A stretch of 64,000 bases of DNA from an uncultured Bacilli bacterium (GCA_934155645.1 CAKPHC010000002.1:124001-188000); one strand, 5' to 3'; numbered from the stretch's first letter, positions 41,578 through 52,000 are shown. Notes: a model not told the origin generated them from the sequence alone. Program-made: numbers and translations.

Positions 41578-43020
41578 CTACTTTTTATTAAATTCTCTTA
41601 TTTTTCTTTTTGCTAAACTTGTTTGAGCTTTATCTATCCAATCTTCTCTTGGTCCATAAGATAATTCATCAGTGACAATTCTAACTCTATCTTTGTTTCT
41701 TAATGCATAATCTATTGGTACAAACTCATCATTTACAAATACTCCTACCATTGTATTTCCTATATCAGTATGTATTTTATATGCAAAATCTATTGGTGTA
41801 GCCCCTTTTGGCAATTCTATTATATCACCCTTTGTGGTATAAACATAAACTTTGTCCGCAAATAATTCAGTCTTTACTTGATTTACAAATTGTTGATTAT
41901 CTCCGAACATGGAATTAATTTCTGTTAATGATTTGAAAAATTGAAATTTTTGTTTTAAATCATCTTGCATTGCATCTCTTGCTTTTCCCTTTTGTTCATC
42001 CCAGTATGCAGTCAAACCAAAGGATGCCACTTTATCCATATCAAAAGTTCTAATTTGTGTTTGTACTAACCTATCATCAGGTCCAAAAACTGTTGTATGT
42101 AAGCTTTGATACATATTTGTTTTTGGATTACAAATATAATCTTTAAATTTATCGTTTATTGGATGATACTCATTATGTATTAAATATAATGTTCTATAGC
42201 AATTTTCTACTTCATCTACCATTATTTTAAGTGCTAACAAATCATGTATATCAGATAATTTATGACCTTCATTTAATCTTTTATATATGCCATAAATATT
42301 TTTAGTTCTTATCTTTATCTCATTAGGTATGTTTTTATCATTTAATAAAGTTTCTATCTTATATAACATTTCTTTTAAGCAATCATTGCTCGATTCTTCT
42401 AATCTTAATTTTCGTTCTTCTATTTTTTTATACATATCTGGTTTTAGATATTGTAATGACAAATCCTCTAACTCTGATTTTATTCTATAAGCACCTATAT
42501 AATAAGCAAGTGGAACAAATATTTCCATAGTTTCAAGTGCATTTTCTTTTTGCTTAAATTCCGATTTAAATTGTAATGTTCTCATGTTATGAAGTCTATC
42601 AGCCAATTTAATTATAATTATTCTTACATCTTCAGTTATTCCCGTTATTATTTTTCTTGTATTTGCACAATTCTGATCTTGTTTAGAAGAAAAATTCATT
42701 TTTGATAATTTTGTTACACCATCTACCAAATTAGCAATATTTTGATTAAAATCATGTGATATATCTTCTTTAGTAATGTTTGTATCTTCTAAAGTATCAT
42801 GAAGTAGTCCAGCACATATTGTATCTCTATCTGCATGCATCTCTGCCAAAATATATGCAACATTTAATGGATGGCTAATATATGGTTCGCCACTTTGTCT
42901 CATTTGCCCCTTATGCAATGTATCAGCGTATTCGTAAGTTCTTTTAACAATTTCTACTTCTTCAGGATTATATTCTCTTAATTTATTCAATAAATCTTGT
43001 AAGGTAATACTGTTATTCAT
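41578..43020 (-). CDS. Truncated RelA/SpoT-family protein (HD + synthetase + TGS)
   Basis: 480 residues, whereas RelA/SpoT proteins are about 730. The hydrolase HD site is intact (HKGQMRQSGEPYISHP, LLHDTLEDT). The synthetase domain has KNIYGIYKRL, HDLLALKIMV and MYQSLHTTVFGPDD, but the conserved Glu before QIRT is Gln (LVQTQIRT), and AEYGVAAHW reads ASFGLTAYW. A TGS domain (VYVYTTKGDIIELPKGATPID) follows, then the protein ends; the zinc-finger and ACT regions are absent. It could hydrolyse ppGpp, or synthesise a different nucleotide. The first gene of the operon; a leader ORF and hairpin lie upstream. Confidence 0.85.
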   Translation of the reverse strand: MNNSITLQDLLNKLREYNPEEVEIVKRTYEYADTLHKGQMRQSGEPYISHPLNVAYILAEMHADRDTICAGLLHDTLEDTNITKEDISHDFNQNIANLVDGVTKLSKMNFSSKQDQNCANTRKIITGITEDVRIIIIKLADRLHNMRTLQFKSEFKQKENALETMEIFVPLAYYIGAYRIKSELEDLSLQYLKPDMYKKIEERKLRLEESSNDCLKEMLYKIETLLNDKNIPNEIKIRTKNIYGIYKRLNEGHKLSDIHDLLALKIMVDEVENCYRTLYLIHNEYHPINDKFKDYICNPKTNMYQSLHTTVFGPDDRLVQTQIRTFDMDKVASFGLTAYWDEQKGKARDAMQDDLKQKFQFFKSLTEINSMFGDNQQFVNQVKTELFADKVYVYTTKGDIIELPKGATPIDFAYKIHTDIGNTMVGVFVNDEFVPIDYALRNKDRVRIVTDELSYGPREDWIDKAQTSLAKRKIREFNKK

Positions 43021-43031
43021 TCAAAACACCT

Positions 43032-43110
43032 CCTACAAATAAAATAACGGTGCCAAAAAACACTATATTATAATGTAATTTCGGTCGCCGTTATTATCTT
43101 ATTAATAATT
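43032..43110 (-). promoter_or_regulatory. Long hairpin in the leader of the RelA/SpoT operon
   Basis: On the minus strand AATAACGG (about 43089-43096) pairs with CCGTTATT (about 43043-43050). Inside it, CCGAAA pairs with TTTTGG and CATTAT with ATAGTG, making a nearly continuous stem-loop of about 55 nt. It contains the stop of the small leader ORF. It precedes the RelA-type ribosome site by about 17 bases, so folding could affect RBS access. No known riboswitch family recognised. Confidence 0.5.
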
Positions 43111-43214
43111 AAGTCTAAAAGAGAACATGAGTAAATAATGTTAGTATAATGTTTATTCCTAGCACTGATTTTTTGATTAAATCTAATAATTCCGTTATAG
43201 AATCTTTTTTTCAT
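43068..43214 (-). CDS. 48-residue leader ORF before the RelA/SpoT operon
   Basis: Encodes MKKRFYNGIIRFNQKISARN and ends LINKIITATEITL; its ribosome site is AGAAGGAG six bases before the ATG. It starts about 25 bases after the promoter and ends inside the long hairpin before relA-like. The sequence has no family and no obvious domain. As a leader peptide it could couple translation to hairpin folding. An independent small gene is the alternative. Confidence 0.5.
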   Translation of the reverse strand: MKKRFYNGIIRFNQKISARNKHYTNIIYSCSLLDLIINKIITATEITL

Positions 43215-43365
43215 GCAGTCTCCTTCTCAAATTAATTAAATTATATTTAAGCATACTTTTAATATTTGTCAATAAATTTTTTAAATAAATGTTGGAATCT
43301 TTATAAACTTTTTTATATCTATCATCATAAGCTTTATAATAATCATTATGACCCAACACTTGCAT
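43195..43365 (-). pseudogene. 56-residue ORF, possible 5' remnant of a methyltransferase gene
   Basis: Starts at 43365, overlaps the end of the ABC-2 permease by 20 bp (AAAGGAATAAAACGAT upstream) and reads MQVLGHNDYYKAYDDRYKKV before drifting into non-conserved sequence that overlaps the promoter and leader ORF. From memory its start resembles the YDxRYKxVYE start of class I SAM methyltransferases. It may be the truncated front of a gene once ending the ABC-2 operon, cut when the RelA operon inserted. This is speculative. Confidence 0.35.
43245..43272 (-). promoter_or_regulatory. Promoter of the RelA/SpoT-radical SAM operon
   Basis: TTGACA (43267-43272), 16-bp spacer, TGCTTAAAT giving an extended -10 (TTAAAT at 43245-43250). 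Confidence 0.6.
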
Positions 43366-44122
43366 ATCGTTTTATTCCTTTCTTAAATATAATAAAGCAC
43401 GGAATTAGATATAAAAATACGATTAAAGGAAGAAATCCACAATAAATGTTATTACTTTTACCAATAAAATATAATAACGGATAATAATTTACAAAAGCAT
43501 AAGGTATAACAAAAGTAAAGAATAAAACCCAACCTTTATTAAATATTCCAATAGGATATTGAGCCATATGTTTACCACCATCAGTAAATACATTTCTTAC
43601 TTCTAATCCTTGTACTGTAATAAAGCAATAAGAAGCAGCTAGCAAGAAAATACCAAAGAATATTGCTATCGCACTAGACATCATTAATACTAAAGTTATA
43701 ACTTTGATAATACTCCACTTAACATTAAGATTTATAAGTGCTATTACCATAACTACTAATGATTGTATTAATCTTGATAACTTTACAAAATCAGCATCAT
43801 TGCATAAAACTTGTAAAATAACATTTTTAGGTCTTAATAACAATCTATCAAAGTCTCCATTTATAATAATCCTATCAAACTTATCTATTCCTCTTGCAAA
43901 ACATTCACAAAAAGAAAAACCAAATTGAATTATTGAAAAACAAAGTAATACTTCATATAAAGTAAATCCTTTAATATTATCAAACTTATCAAATAAAGAA
44001 AGAATAATAAAGTAATATGAGAAGAACACTATTATTTGTGATAAGAAAGAAATAATAAAAGATGCTCTATACTCTAACATAGATTTAAAATGTAATTTAA
44101 ATGCTTTAAAATATAACTTCAT
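43346..44122 (-). CDS. ABC-2 type permease (second subunit, COG3694-like)
   Basis: 258 residues, six membrane helices. Starts KLYFKAFKLHFKSMLEYRAS, the start typical of COG3694/COG4587 ABC-2 permeases, and carries a cytoplasmic helix near FDRIIINGDFDRLLLRPKN. It pairs with the next permease and an ATPase in one operon, with a GGAGGTTAGG ribosome site one base after the upstream stop. The substrate is unknown; such three-gene sets are linked to lipid, peptide or drug export. Confidence 0.85.
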   Translation of the reverse strand: MKLYFKAFKLHFKSMLEYRASFIISFLSQIIVFFSYYFIILSLFDKFDNIKGFTLYEVLLCFSIIQFGFSFCECFARGIDKFDRIIINGDFDRLLLRPKNVILQVLCNDADFVKLSRLIQSLVVMVIALINLNVKWSIIKVITLVLMMSSAIAIFFGIFLLAASYCFITVQGLEVRNVFTDGGKHMAQYPIGIFNKGWVLFFTFVIPYAFVNYYPLLYFIGKSNNIYCGFLPLIVFLYLIPCFIIFKKGIKRYASVGS

Positions 44123-44123
44123 C

Positions 44124-44927
44124 CTAACCTCCTTGTACCACTACTCTTTTAAGTGATTTATTAGTAAGTATATATCCTACAATAGTAATTATAACTATCC
44201 ATATTATTTGAATTAATATTCCTACTAATCCTTCACTAATACCAATATTTCCTGAATATATTCTAAAAGGCAAATCACTTATATATCTAAATGGTAAGTA
44301 ATCAGAAATAATTTGTAAAAACCTAGGAAACAAAGGAATTGGTACTACTAAACCAGATAACAAATCTGCTATAGCAACAAAAATATTAGTTATTCCCTTT
44401 TCATTTAATGTACTTAATGTTATTACATGATACAGTGTTATAATAGAAGTCATTAATAAAGCTCCAATTATTAGAGTTACAACAAAAAGAATAAAGTTCA
44501 AGAAACTTACTGGCAAAGATAAATTATAAGGTTTTGGTAACAATAACGATATAATTATAACTGGTATACATCTTAAAGAAACCATTGCTAGTCTTTGACC
44601 TATTATTTTAGAAAACCAAACAAAATATAGTTTTTTAGGTCTTATCAACTCATAAGCAATATCACCTTTCCTTATCATGTCAAATATTTCATTATCTTTA
44701 TAAAACATATTAACTAATGCGAAGAAGCATTGACATAGCCATACATAAGTTACCGCTTGTTGAAGATTAAACGATAAATCTGTAGAATTGGATGAATAGA
44801 ATGCAACATATACCATAATAAATATAAGCCCAAAAAATATTTGAGTAGAAATACCTGCTATTGCAGCAGTTCTATATTGAAGTCCTGATATAAACTTTAA
44901 CTTAAAGTAAGAATAATAGAATTTCAT
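44124..44927 (-). CDS. ABC-2 type permease (first subunit, COG4587-like)
   Basis: 267 residues, six membrane helices, with the motif FDMIRKGDIAYELIRPKKLYFVWFSK resembling the sister permease's GDFDRLLLRPKN loop. It overlaps the ATPase gene stop by 4 bp and is followed 1 bp later by the second permease. It forms a heterodimeric permease with it. Confidence 0.87.
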   Translation of the reverse strand: MKFYYSYFKLKFISGLQYRTAAIAGISTQIFFGLIFIMVYVAFYSSNSTDLSFNLQQAVTYVWLCQCFFALVNMFYKDNEIFDMIRKGDIAYELIRPKKLYFVWFSKIIGQRLAMVSLRCIPVIIISLLLPKPYNLSLPVSFLNFILFVVTLIIGALLMTSIITLYHVITLSTLNEKGITNIFVAIADLLSGLVVPIPLFPRFLQIISDYLPFRYISDLPFRIYSGNIGISEGLVGILIQIIWIVIITIVGYILTNKSLKRVVVQGG

Positions 44928-45904
44928 ATATGGTACTCCTCATATAATTTAACAATAATATTATCTATATTTTCATTATCTATTTCTACATCATCTATAT
45001 TGACCTTATTAGATATAATATTTAAAAAATCAGAAATATTAATAATATTTGAATCTATTACAAAGTGATATCCATCAACATCTTTAACAGATGAAATTAT
45101 TCCTTTATGTTTAAGACTTAATTTATCTTTAGTAACAATAGTTAAATATTTATTATTACCATACTTATGTTTTAAACTTTTCAAAGAACCATCATATAAA
45201 ACATTACCTTTTCCTATTAAGATAATTCTTTTAGCAAGTGACTCGATATCACTCATATCATGAGTAGTAAGGATAATAGTTACTTGTTTTTCTTTATTTA
45301 TTTTCTTAATAAAGTCACGCAATATTTGTTTCGATACAGCATCTAATCCAATAGTAGGTTCATCTAAAAACAGTATTTCTGGATTATGTAATAAGGAGGC
45401 TGCTATTTCACAACGCATTCGTTGCCCTAGACTCAACTGCCTTACTGGAACATCTATAATTTCTTTTAAGTTCAAGGCATCAATTAATTCAGTTTTGTTT
45501 TTTTCAAACTTATCATCTGGAATATTATAGATATCTTTTAATAAATCAAAAGTATCAGAACTAGGTATATCCCACCATAATTGACTTCTCTGTCCAAACA
45601 CAACACCAATTTTTTTTACATACTTTTCTCTATCTTTCCAAGGTGTCATACCATCAATTATACAAGTACCATTATCTGGTGTTAATATTCCACTTAATAT
45701 CTTTATAGTAGTAGATTTACCAACACCATTTGGTCCAATATAACCAACAATTTCACCTTTTTCAATAGAAAAAGATACATCTGAAATAGCATTAACTATT
45801 TTGTACTTTCGTCTAAAGAAAGACTTTAGTGCTTCTTTAGCACCTTTCCCTCTTTTGACAACCTTAAAAGTTTTACTTATGTGCTCTACTTCGATGAATG
45901 ACAT
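44924..45904 (-). CDS. ABC transporter ATPase of the ABC-2 system (COG4586-like)
   Basis: 326 residues. Walker A GPNGVGKST, Q-loop GVVFGQRSQLWWDIP, signature LSLGQRMR, Walker B ILFLDEPTIGLD with the catalytic Glu. The N-terminal extension ISKTFKVVKRGKGAKEALKSFFRRKYKIVNA is the COG4586 mark. First gene of the operon, with a terminator-like hairpin in its leader. Confidence 0.93.
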   Translation of the reverse strand: MSFIEVEHISKTFKVVKRGKGAKEALKSFFRRKYKIVNAISDVSFSIEKGEIVGYIGPNGVGKSTTIKILSGILTPDNGTCIIDGMTPWKDREKYVKKIGVVFGQRSQLWWDIPSSDTFDLLKDIYNIPDDKFEKNKTELIDALNLKEIIDVPVRQLSLGQRMRCEIAASLLHNPEILFLDEPTIGLDAVSKQILRDFIKKINKEKQVTIILTTHDMSDIESLAKRIILIGKGNVLYDGSLKSLKHKYGNNKYLTIVTKDKLSLKHKGIISSVKDVDGYHFVIDSNIINISDFLNIISNKVNIDDVEIDNENIDNIIVKLYEEYHI

Positions 45905-45930
45905 TTTATCACACTCCTTTTTTCCAACGC

Positions 45931-45954
45931 AAAAAACTACATTTTTATATGTAG
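45931..45954 (-). terminator. Terminator-like hairpin in the leader of the ABC-2 operon
   Basis: CTACAT/ATGTAG stem with a six-base loop followed by six T on the minus strand, upstream of the ATPase start. Possibly an attenuator; alternatively it simply ends an upstream read-through transcript. Confidence 0.45.
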
Positions 45955-46023
45955 TAGATATAAAAAATATAATTTTTTTGCAAACGTCACATTAAGAATA
46001 ACATAGTATTATAATTACTGCAA

Positions 46024-46053
46024 GAAAAAAAACATTTGATTATTGTCAAATGT
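46024..46053 (-). terminator. Terminator of smc
   Basis: ACATTTG/CAAATGT stem with an eight-base loop, followed by eight T on the minus strand. Confidence 0.87.
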
Positions 46054-46054
46054 C

Positions 46055-49003
46055 TTATTCCCCTATTTTATCTAATTTAACACTTACTAATTTACTTACA
46101 CCAGACTCTTGCATTGTAATACCATAAAGTGTATTAGCATATTCCATTGTCTTTTTCTTGTGAGTAATAATTAAGAATTGTGTTTTATCACTATAGTTAT
46201 TTAAATATTTACCAAAATTGTCTACATTAGCTTCATCAAGTGCCGCTTCAACCTCATCAAATAAACAGAAAGGTACAGTTCTAACATTTAATATGGCAAA
46301 TATTAAACTTATTGCCGTCAAGGTTTTCTCTCCACCAGATAATAATGATATAGAAGTTAATTTTTTTCCAGGAGGAGATGCAATAATATCTATTCCTGTT
46401 TCTAATACATTATTAGGGTCAGTTAATTTTAAGGTAGCTGTACCACCGTGGAACAATTCTTTAAATACTTTCTTAAACTCTACTTCTATTTGTTCAAAAG
46501 TAGTTAGGAATTCTTCTTTCATAACTGAATCCATTTCTTCTATTATTTCTAGTAATGTATCCTTAGCATTTAATAAATCATTTTTTTGAGTAGATAAGAA
46601 TTCATATCTTTCACTTACTCTTTGATAATCTTCAATAGCTGCTAGATTAACCATACCTAATCTTTTAATATTATTTTTATAAATATTAACATTTGCTCTT
46701 GCTTCTTCTGGGTCAAGTTCTAAAACATATCCATCTTTAGCTTTTTCAAAAGTAAGTTCATAATCTTCTCTTAGAATATTTAAATGATTATCTAACTTAA
46801 CATCTAATTTTCCTAATAAGATTTCTTGTTCTTTTAATTCTTTTTCAGTCTTATATAAAAGTGAATTATTAATCTTATTATTAGCTTCCATTTCATCTAT
46901 TTTCATAGATAATTTATCTTTTTCTTTAGTTTTATTATTAATTTCTTTAACTAATTCTTCTTTATCACGGTTTACTTGATAGAATTCATTCATTAATCTT
47001 TCTTCTTCTTTAGAAAGTGATGAATCTACTACATGACCTAAACTATTAAGTTCGTTCAATGCTTGTTCTAAGCTAGTATTAATAAGAATTTTATTATTTT
47101 CTTTATTATGTAATAGCTCTTCTTTTTCTACTAATTTACTTCTATCAGTAAATAATTCTTCTTCAATTTTATTAATATTTTTATTACAATTTACTATTTC
47201 ATTATTAATTTCATCTATTACAACATCTAACTCTTTATTGTGCCTAATTAAATATTCAAGTTCCTTTTTTTCACTAATGATACTCTTTCCTACTTGAATA
47301 CTACCACCAGTAATAGAACCACCTACATTAATAACTTCTCCATCGATTGTAACAATTTTATATCTTTGATTAATCTTTTTACTTATCCTGTTAGCAGTAT
47401 CAATATTATCTACTAGTATTACATTACCTAATTGATTAGATACAATTCCATAATACTTTTCATCATATTTAACTACATTAGAAAATATATTAATGAATCC
47501 ATCTTCATTGCTAAGCAAACTTAAAGTTTCATGGTCAATTCCCCTAGGTTTAATAACTGATATAGGAAAAAACGTTGCTCTACCTAAATTATTATCTTTT
47601 AGATAATTAATAGCTTTTTTAGCGCAGTTAGGGTCATCAACAACTACATATTGTTTACTCGCTAAAAGTGCTACTTCCAAAGCTTTAGTATACTCTTCAT
47701 CTACTTCTATTAAATTACCTAAAGCATTATGAATTCCACTTAATCTAGGATTATTTAATACAGATTTAACACTATTAGATAGACTTCCACCAGAAGAAAT
47801 ATAATTATCAAGAACTTCTATTTTATGAGATACATTTGTTTTCTCTCTTGTTTTATTATCTAAATCAGATAAGAAATTATCTTTACGTTTCTTTAAATTA
47901 GATACTTCTAACTCAACTTTACTAATATTATCTTTTTCCGTATTAATCTCATTTGATAAATCATCTATATCTTTGCTAATTAAATATAAGTCATTTTCTA
48001 ATTTTAATTTTTCTTCTTTTAATCTAGCAATATTTTCATGAACTTTAGTATTAGAAGCATCATATTTACTTCTTTCTTTAAGAATATTTAATTCACCATT
48101 AAGTTTCTCTTCCTTTTTAGTTAATTCAAGAAGTCTATTGTTGTAGTCATTTAATTCAAGACTTAATTTACTTAATTCGTTTTTACTTTCAATAAATAAA
48201 GTATCATCACTATTACCTTTTACATTTAAGTTTAATATCTTAGTATTTAACTCACTTACATTTTTCTTAACCTCTTCATACTTATAGTTCATTTCTTCTA
48301 TTTCGTATGCTAGTAATGCTACTTCTATATTTTCTAATTTTTCTTTATTATCTAAATATTCCCTAGCTTTTTTGCTTTGTTCTTTCAATGGTTCTACTTG
48401 TACTTCAAGTTCTGCAATAATATCATTTACACGGTCTAGATTATTATTAGTTCTATCTAATTTCCTTATTGCTTCTTCTTTCCTTTTTTTATACTTTAAT
48501 ACACCAGCAGCACTTTCAAATATAGTACGACGCTCTTCTGGTGAATTAGATAGTATCTTACTAATATCGCCTTGAGAAATAATATTAAAAGCATCTTTAC
48601 CAATACCGCTGTCTATGAATAAATCAGTTATATCTTTTAACCTGCACTTATCACCATTTAAAAAGTACTCATTTTCACCAGTACGATATACTCTTCTTTT
48701 AATAGATACTTCGTTATATGGAATATTTAAATAATTATCACTGTTATCAAAAGTTAATGAAACAGATGCTACATTTAAAGGATTTCTTGATTTTGAGCCA
48801 GAAAAAATAACATCAGTCATTCCGTTATCCCCTCTTAGAGATTTTACTGATTGTTCTCCTAAAACCCATCTAACCGCATCTACAATATTACTTTTACCTG
48901 ATCCATTAGGACCAACTATACATGTTGTTTTACCATCTAGATTTATTGTAAGTTTATCCGCAAAAGACTTAAATCCAGATGCACTTATTTCTTTCAAGTA
49001 CAT
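46055..49003 (-). CDS. smc: Chromosome segregation ATPase SMC
   Basis: 982 residues, about 200 shorter than typical SMC because the coiled-coil arms are short, as in other reduced Mollicutes-like genomes. Head halves: Walker A GPNGSGKSNIVDAVRWVLGEQ and C-terminal signature LLSGGEKTLTAISLIFAI with Walker B FCLFDEVEAALDEANV. The hinge is around residues 400-560 (SGGSLSNSVKSVLNNPRLSG ... GEVINVGGSITGGS). It organises and segregates the chromosome with ScpA/ScpB. Located alone between the ABC-2 operon and surface protein B. Confidence 0.95.
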   Translation of the reverse strand: MYLKEISASGFKSFADKLTINLDGKTTCIVGPNGSGKSNIVDAVRWVLGEQSVKSLRGDNGMTDVIFSGSKSRNPLNVASVSLTFDNSDNYLNIPYNEVSIKRRVYRTGENEYFLNGDKCRLKDITDLFIDSGIGKDAFNIISQGDISKILSNSPEERRTIFESAAGVLKYKKRKEEAIRKLDRTNNNLDRVNDIIAELEVQVEPLKEQSKKAREYLDNKEKLENIEVALLAYEIEEMNYKYEEVKKNVSELNTKILNLNVKGNSDDTLFIESKNELSKLSLELNDYNNRLLELTKKEEKLNGELNILKERSKYDASNTKVHENIARLKEEKLKLENDLYLISKDIDDLSNEINTEKDNISKVELEVSNLKKRKDNFLSDLDNKTREKTNVSHKIEVLDNYISSGGSLSNSVKSVLNNPRLSGIHNALGNLIEVDEEYTKALEVALLASKQYVVVDDPNCAKKAINYLKDNNLGRATFFPISVIKPRGIDHETLSLLSNEDGFINIFSNVVKYDEKYYGIVSNQLGNVILVDNIDTANRISKKINQRYKIVTIDGEVINVGGSITGGSIQVGKSIISEKKELEYLIRHNKELDVVIDEINNEIVNCNKNINKIEEELFTDRSKLVEKEELLHNKENNKILINTSLEQALNELNSLGHVVDSSLSKEEERLMNEFYQVNRDKEELVKEINNKTKEKDKLSMKIDEMEANNKINNSLLYKTEKELKEQEILLGKLDVKLDNHLNILREDYELTFEKAKDGYVLELDPEEARANVNIYKNNIKRLGMVNLAAIEDYQRVSERYEFLSTQKNDLLNAKDTLLEIIEEMDSVMKEEFLTTFEQIEVEFKKVFKELFHGGTATLKLTDPNNVLETGIDIIASPPGKKLTSISLLSGGEKTLTAISLIFAILNVRTVPFCLFDEVEAALDEANVDNFGKYLNNYSDKTQFLIITHKKKTMEYANTLYGITMQESGVSKLVSVKLDKIGE

Positions 49004-49056
49004 ACTATCACCCTATCTACTATGAAAATTATACTATAAAGGAGCCTTTTTAACAA

Positions 49057-49079
49057 GAAAAAAAGAACCGAAGTTCTTT
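49057..49079 (-). terminator. Terminator of surface protein B
   Basis: AAAGAAC-TTCG-GTTCTTT stem-loop followed by seven T on the minus strand. Confidence 0.87.
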
Positions 49080-52000
49080 TATGAGAATACATATGGATTA
49101 CTACTAGTACCATATCCACTAATTGTTTTAACATCTGGTTTAATGTTGATTACAGGACGTACACCATTTTCCCAAAGAGCACCTTCAACATAAAACTGAC
49201 CTTCACTATTCATTCGCATCATATAAATTTCATTACCTGTGAACGTGTTTGGAGACATTGTCCAAAAAGAATAACCATTTACTAAATAATAATTTGAACT
49301 AGTTTGATCAAACACACCCCCTGCATAAGCTACTTCATCTGCTGTTATCAATCCAATCGGATATGTTAATGCTTTATTTCCTTTCGTTGCGGATTTGGTT
49401 GTATATAAATCATTACTTTGTGGGCATTTAAATTGTGGAGTTTTATTGGTTTTCAATCTATTAGATGCACCATAGGAAGTAGCATCCGAGCCATATCCCA
49501 ATCCGCTTGACAAGCTTCTATCTCCACAGAACCCAGCATCAGCTAAATATGATGAATAATTAGTTAAATTATTTTGATACCATGAATCTACCTTCGTCTT
49601 AATAGGACTATCTAAATCGTTTGCAGTTTCAAGTTCATAACTTGTTCCAAGATAATCACCATACATATACCCCGCATAACCTGGATTTGAAATATCTTTA
49701 GCAAAACCATTAGAATCAACTATATCTTGAGTAATCAATCTTACGCTACCATCTTCATTGACTCTTATTATTCGCCAAACTTTTCCAGCAAACCTTACAT
49801 AGTTATTTATAACGTTTCCTCGAAAATAATAAGTTCTATTACTATTTTCTGTATTTGTACTTGTATAATATAGTCCTTGTCCATTGCCATTTGTAACAGT
49901 ATCATCTTTATAGCTTGCAGTGTGAGATCTCAACGTATAGCCAGAACCACCGGAAGTAGCAATAGCCGTTATTTCATACATAGTTGTACAACGCGATGTG
50001 CTATTAGCAGTTCTACATGTATATTTATACGTTGAATATTTATTAGGAACTTCTGCTATCGTTATCGCAGTTGGATTAACCAACTCAAATTCACCGTTAT
50101 ATGGATCAAATTTATAACTAGTACCATAAGTGTTAGTTGAAGAATAGGAAGAAGAATAAGCAGAAGAAATTTTCTCAATATATGTTCTTCCGACAGGAAC
50201 ATTAGTAAGTGTATATCCTCTTCCATAGTGTGAATCAGTATAACTGGTCAACTTATAAAGTGATGAGCACGTACCAGTTGAAGATGTTGATTGGCAAGTA
50301 TAAGGATACGTTGCATAATTAGTTGACATAGTTGGCCATGTACCTGACGTAGTATTAACTAAACTGAATCTCCCTGTTGCTGAATTAAATGTATAACTTT
50401 TGCCAAAATAATATGTTGCACTTGAAGAAAATGTTATTGTATTGTTATAATATTGCCTTTCTCTATATATTGCAGAAGTCGCAGACGATGGTTTACTAAA
50501 ATCAATATTTGTATCTGTTTTAGCTATATTGTTAACTTTTGTTATTCTATATCCTAAATCAACTGATTTTATATTACTTTTTAATGTTGTTATTACTCCT
50601 CTTACATTTACTCCTGATGTAGTACTTGGAACTGTAGAAAATCCAAAACCAGTTCCCGAATAATAACCAAGTTTATTGTCTTGACTAGGCATTATCCAAG
50701 TAGGAGAATACTGAGCAGCGGTAATCAAAGTTGAATTTGTTTGCGCCAGTGCAACAACTTCATCTGCACTAGGCAATCTAGCACTCATTCCAGTTATATT
50801 TCCTCCAGCTGTGCTTAAGCTTGATTTTATAGATGGTAAAAATGTATTCTGTATATAATACCCTACGTTTGTACTAGATAAAGGATTATATTGAGTAGAA
50901 CCTGATGTATCAAAAGCTCCAGTTTTTAAAATAGTATTTGAATATAAAGTTATCATTGAATCTACTTGTCCAGTTTTTCTCGCAACATACCATGTACTTC
51001 CATCAACTAATGTTACTTTATCACCGACTTCATAGTTTGGATAACTTGGTGATGGTAAATTTGCTTTTGATACACTTATTATTGGTTTTATTAATACAGT
51101 ACTAGGTGATGCTAATTCTACTGTTATAGCTCCTGCTCCTACTCCTGTATTATCAAGTCGAAGTGTATAATAATTATCTCCGCTTTTTGATGATGTTAGC
51201 ATCCAAGAACCAACTGATCCAGTGTTAGCAGTAATACCACTTAATAACCAATCAGGCATTACATCTCTTAAATCAGCTTTGTCTTGTAATTGTTTAACTG
51301 TATATCCTGATAATTTTGCCAACTCTTCCATCGTTGGAATTCTACTTGATAATATCTTTTTCCAACTTGAAGTATATGTACTCAAAAAATCAGAGGCACT
51401 ACTTGCACCTGCAGCATTTGAAATTGTATCTGCTGCTATTAATTCTACTGTTAAGTCTCCTCCTGAACTAAATGATGCCGAAGTATTATTTAACGATACT
51501 ACATAAAACAATCTTTCAGTTCCATCTCCCGGGTCAAACATAACTGCGTCCCCTGGTTGATAAGCCATATAACCATTGTCTGTTGTGTTACCTGAGTTGT
51601 TATCTAAACTAGTACTTTTCTCTACATAATCAAAACCTAACATTAAGTCTTTTGTAGTATTACTTAAATTTGTTACTCCATCTTGGGCTTTTATTGTTAC
51701 TATTACTTTATTCGTCTCACCTGGCTTTAATACTGTTGTATCTTCAAGCACTCCTTCTATTTCATAAGTTATAGAATAGTTTGTATCCTCGGTTTTTTCT
51801 ATTGTACTTAACTTTGCTGTAATATTACCTTGATTTTCAAGTACTATTTCATACTTTACAGTAGCATTTGTAGTTGGTAAACTTGCATGTAATGTTGCCG
51901 TAGTTCCTACAAAGCTATGACTCGTATCTACTCCTCCATTTGTTACACTACTAGTAATACTTACTATCTTCACTATCCAGTTTCTATCTATCTGCGCTAT

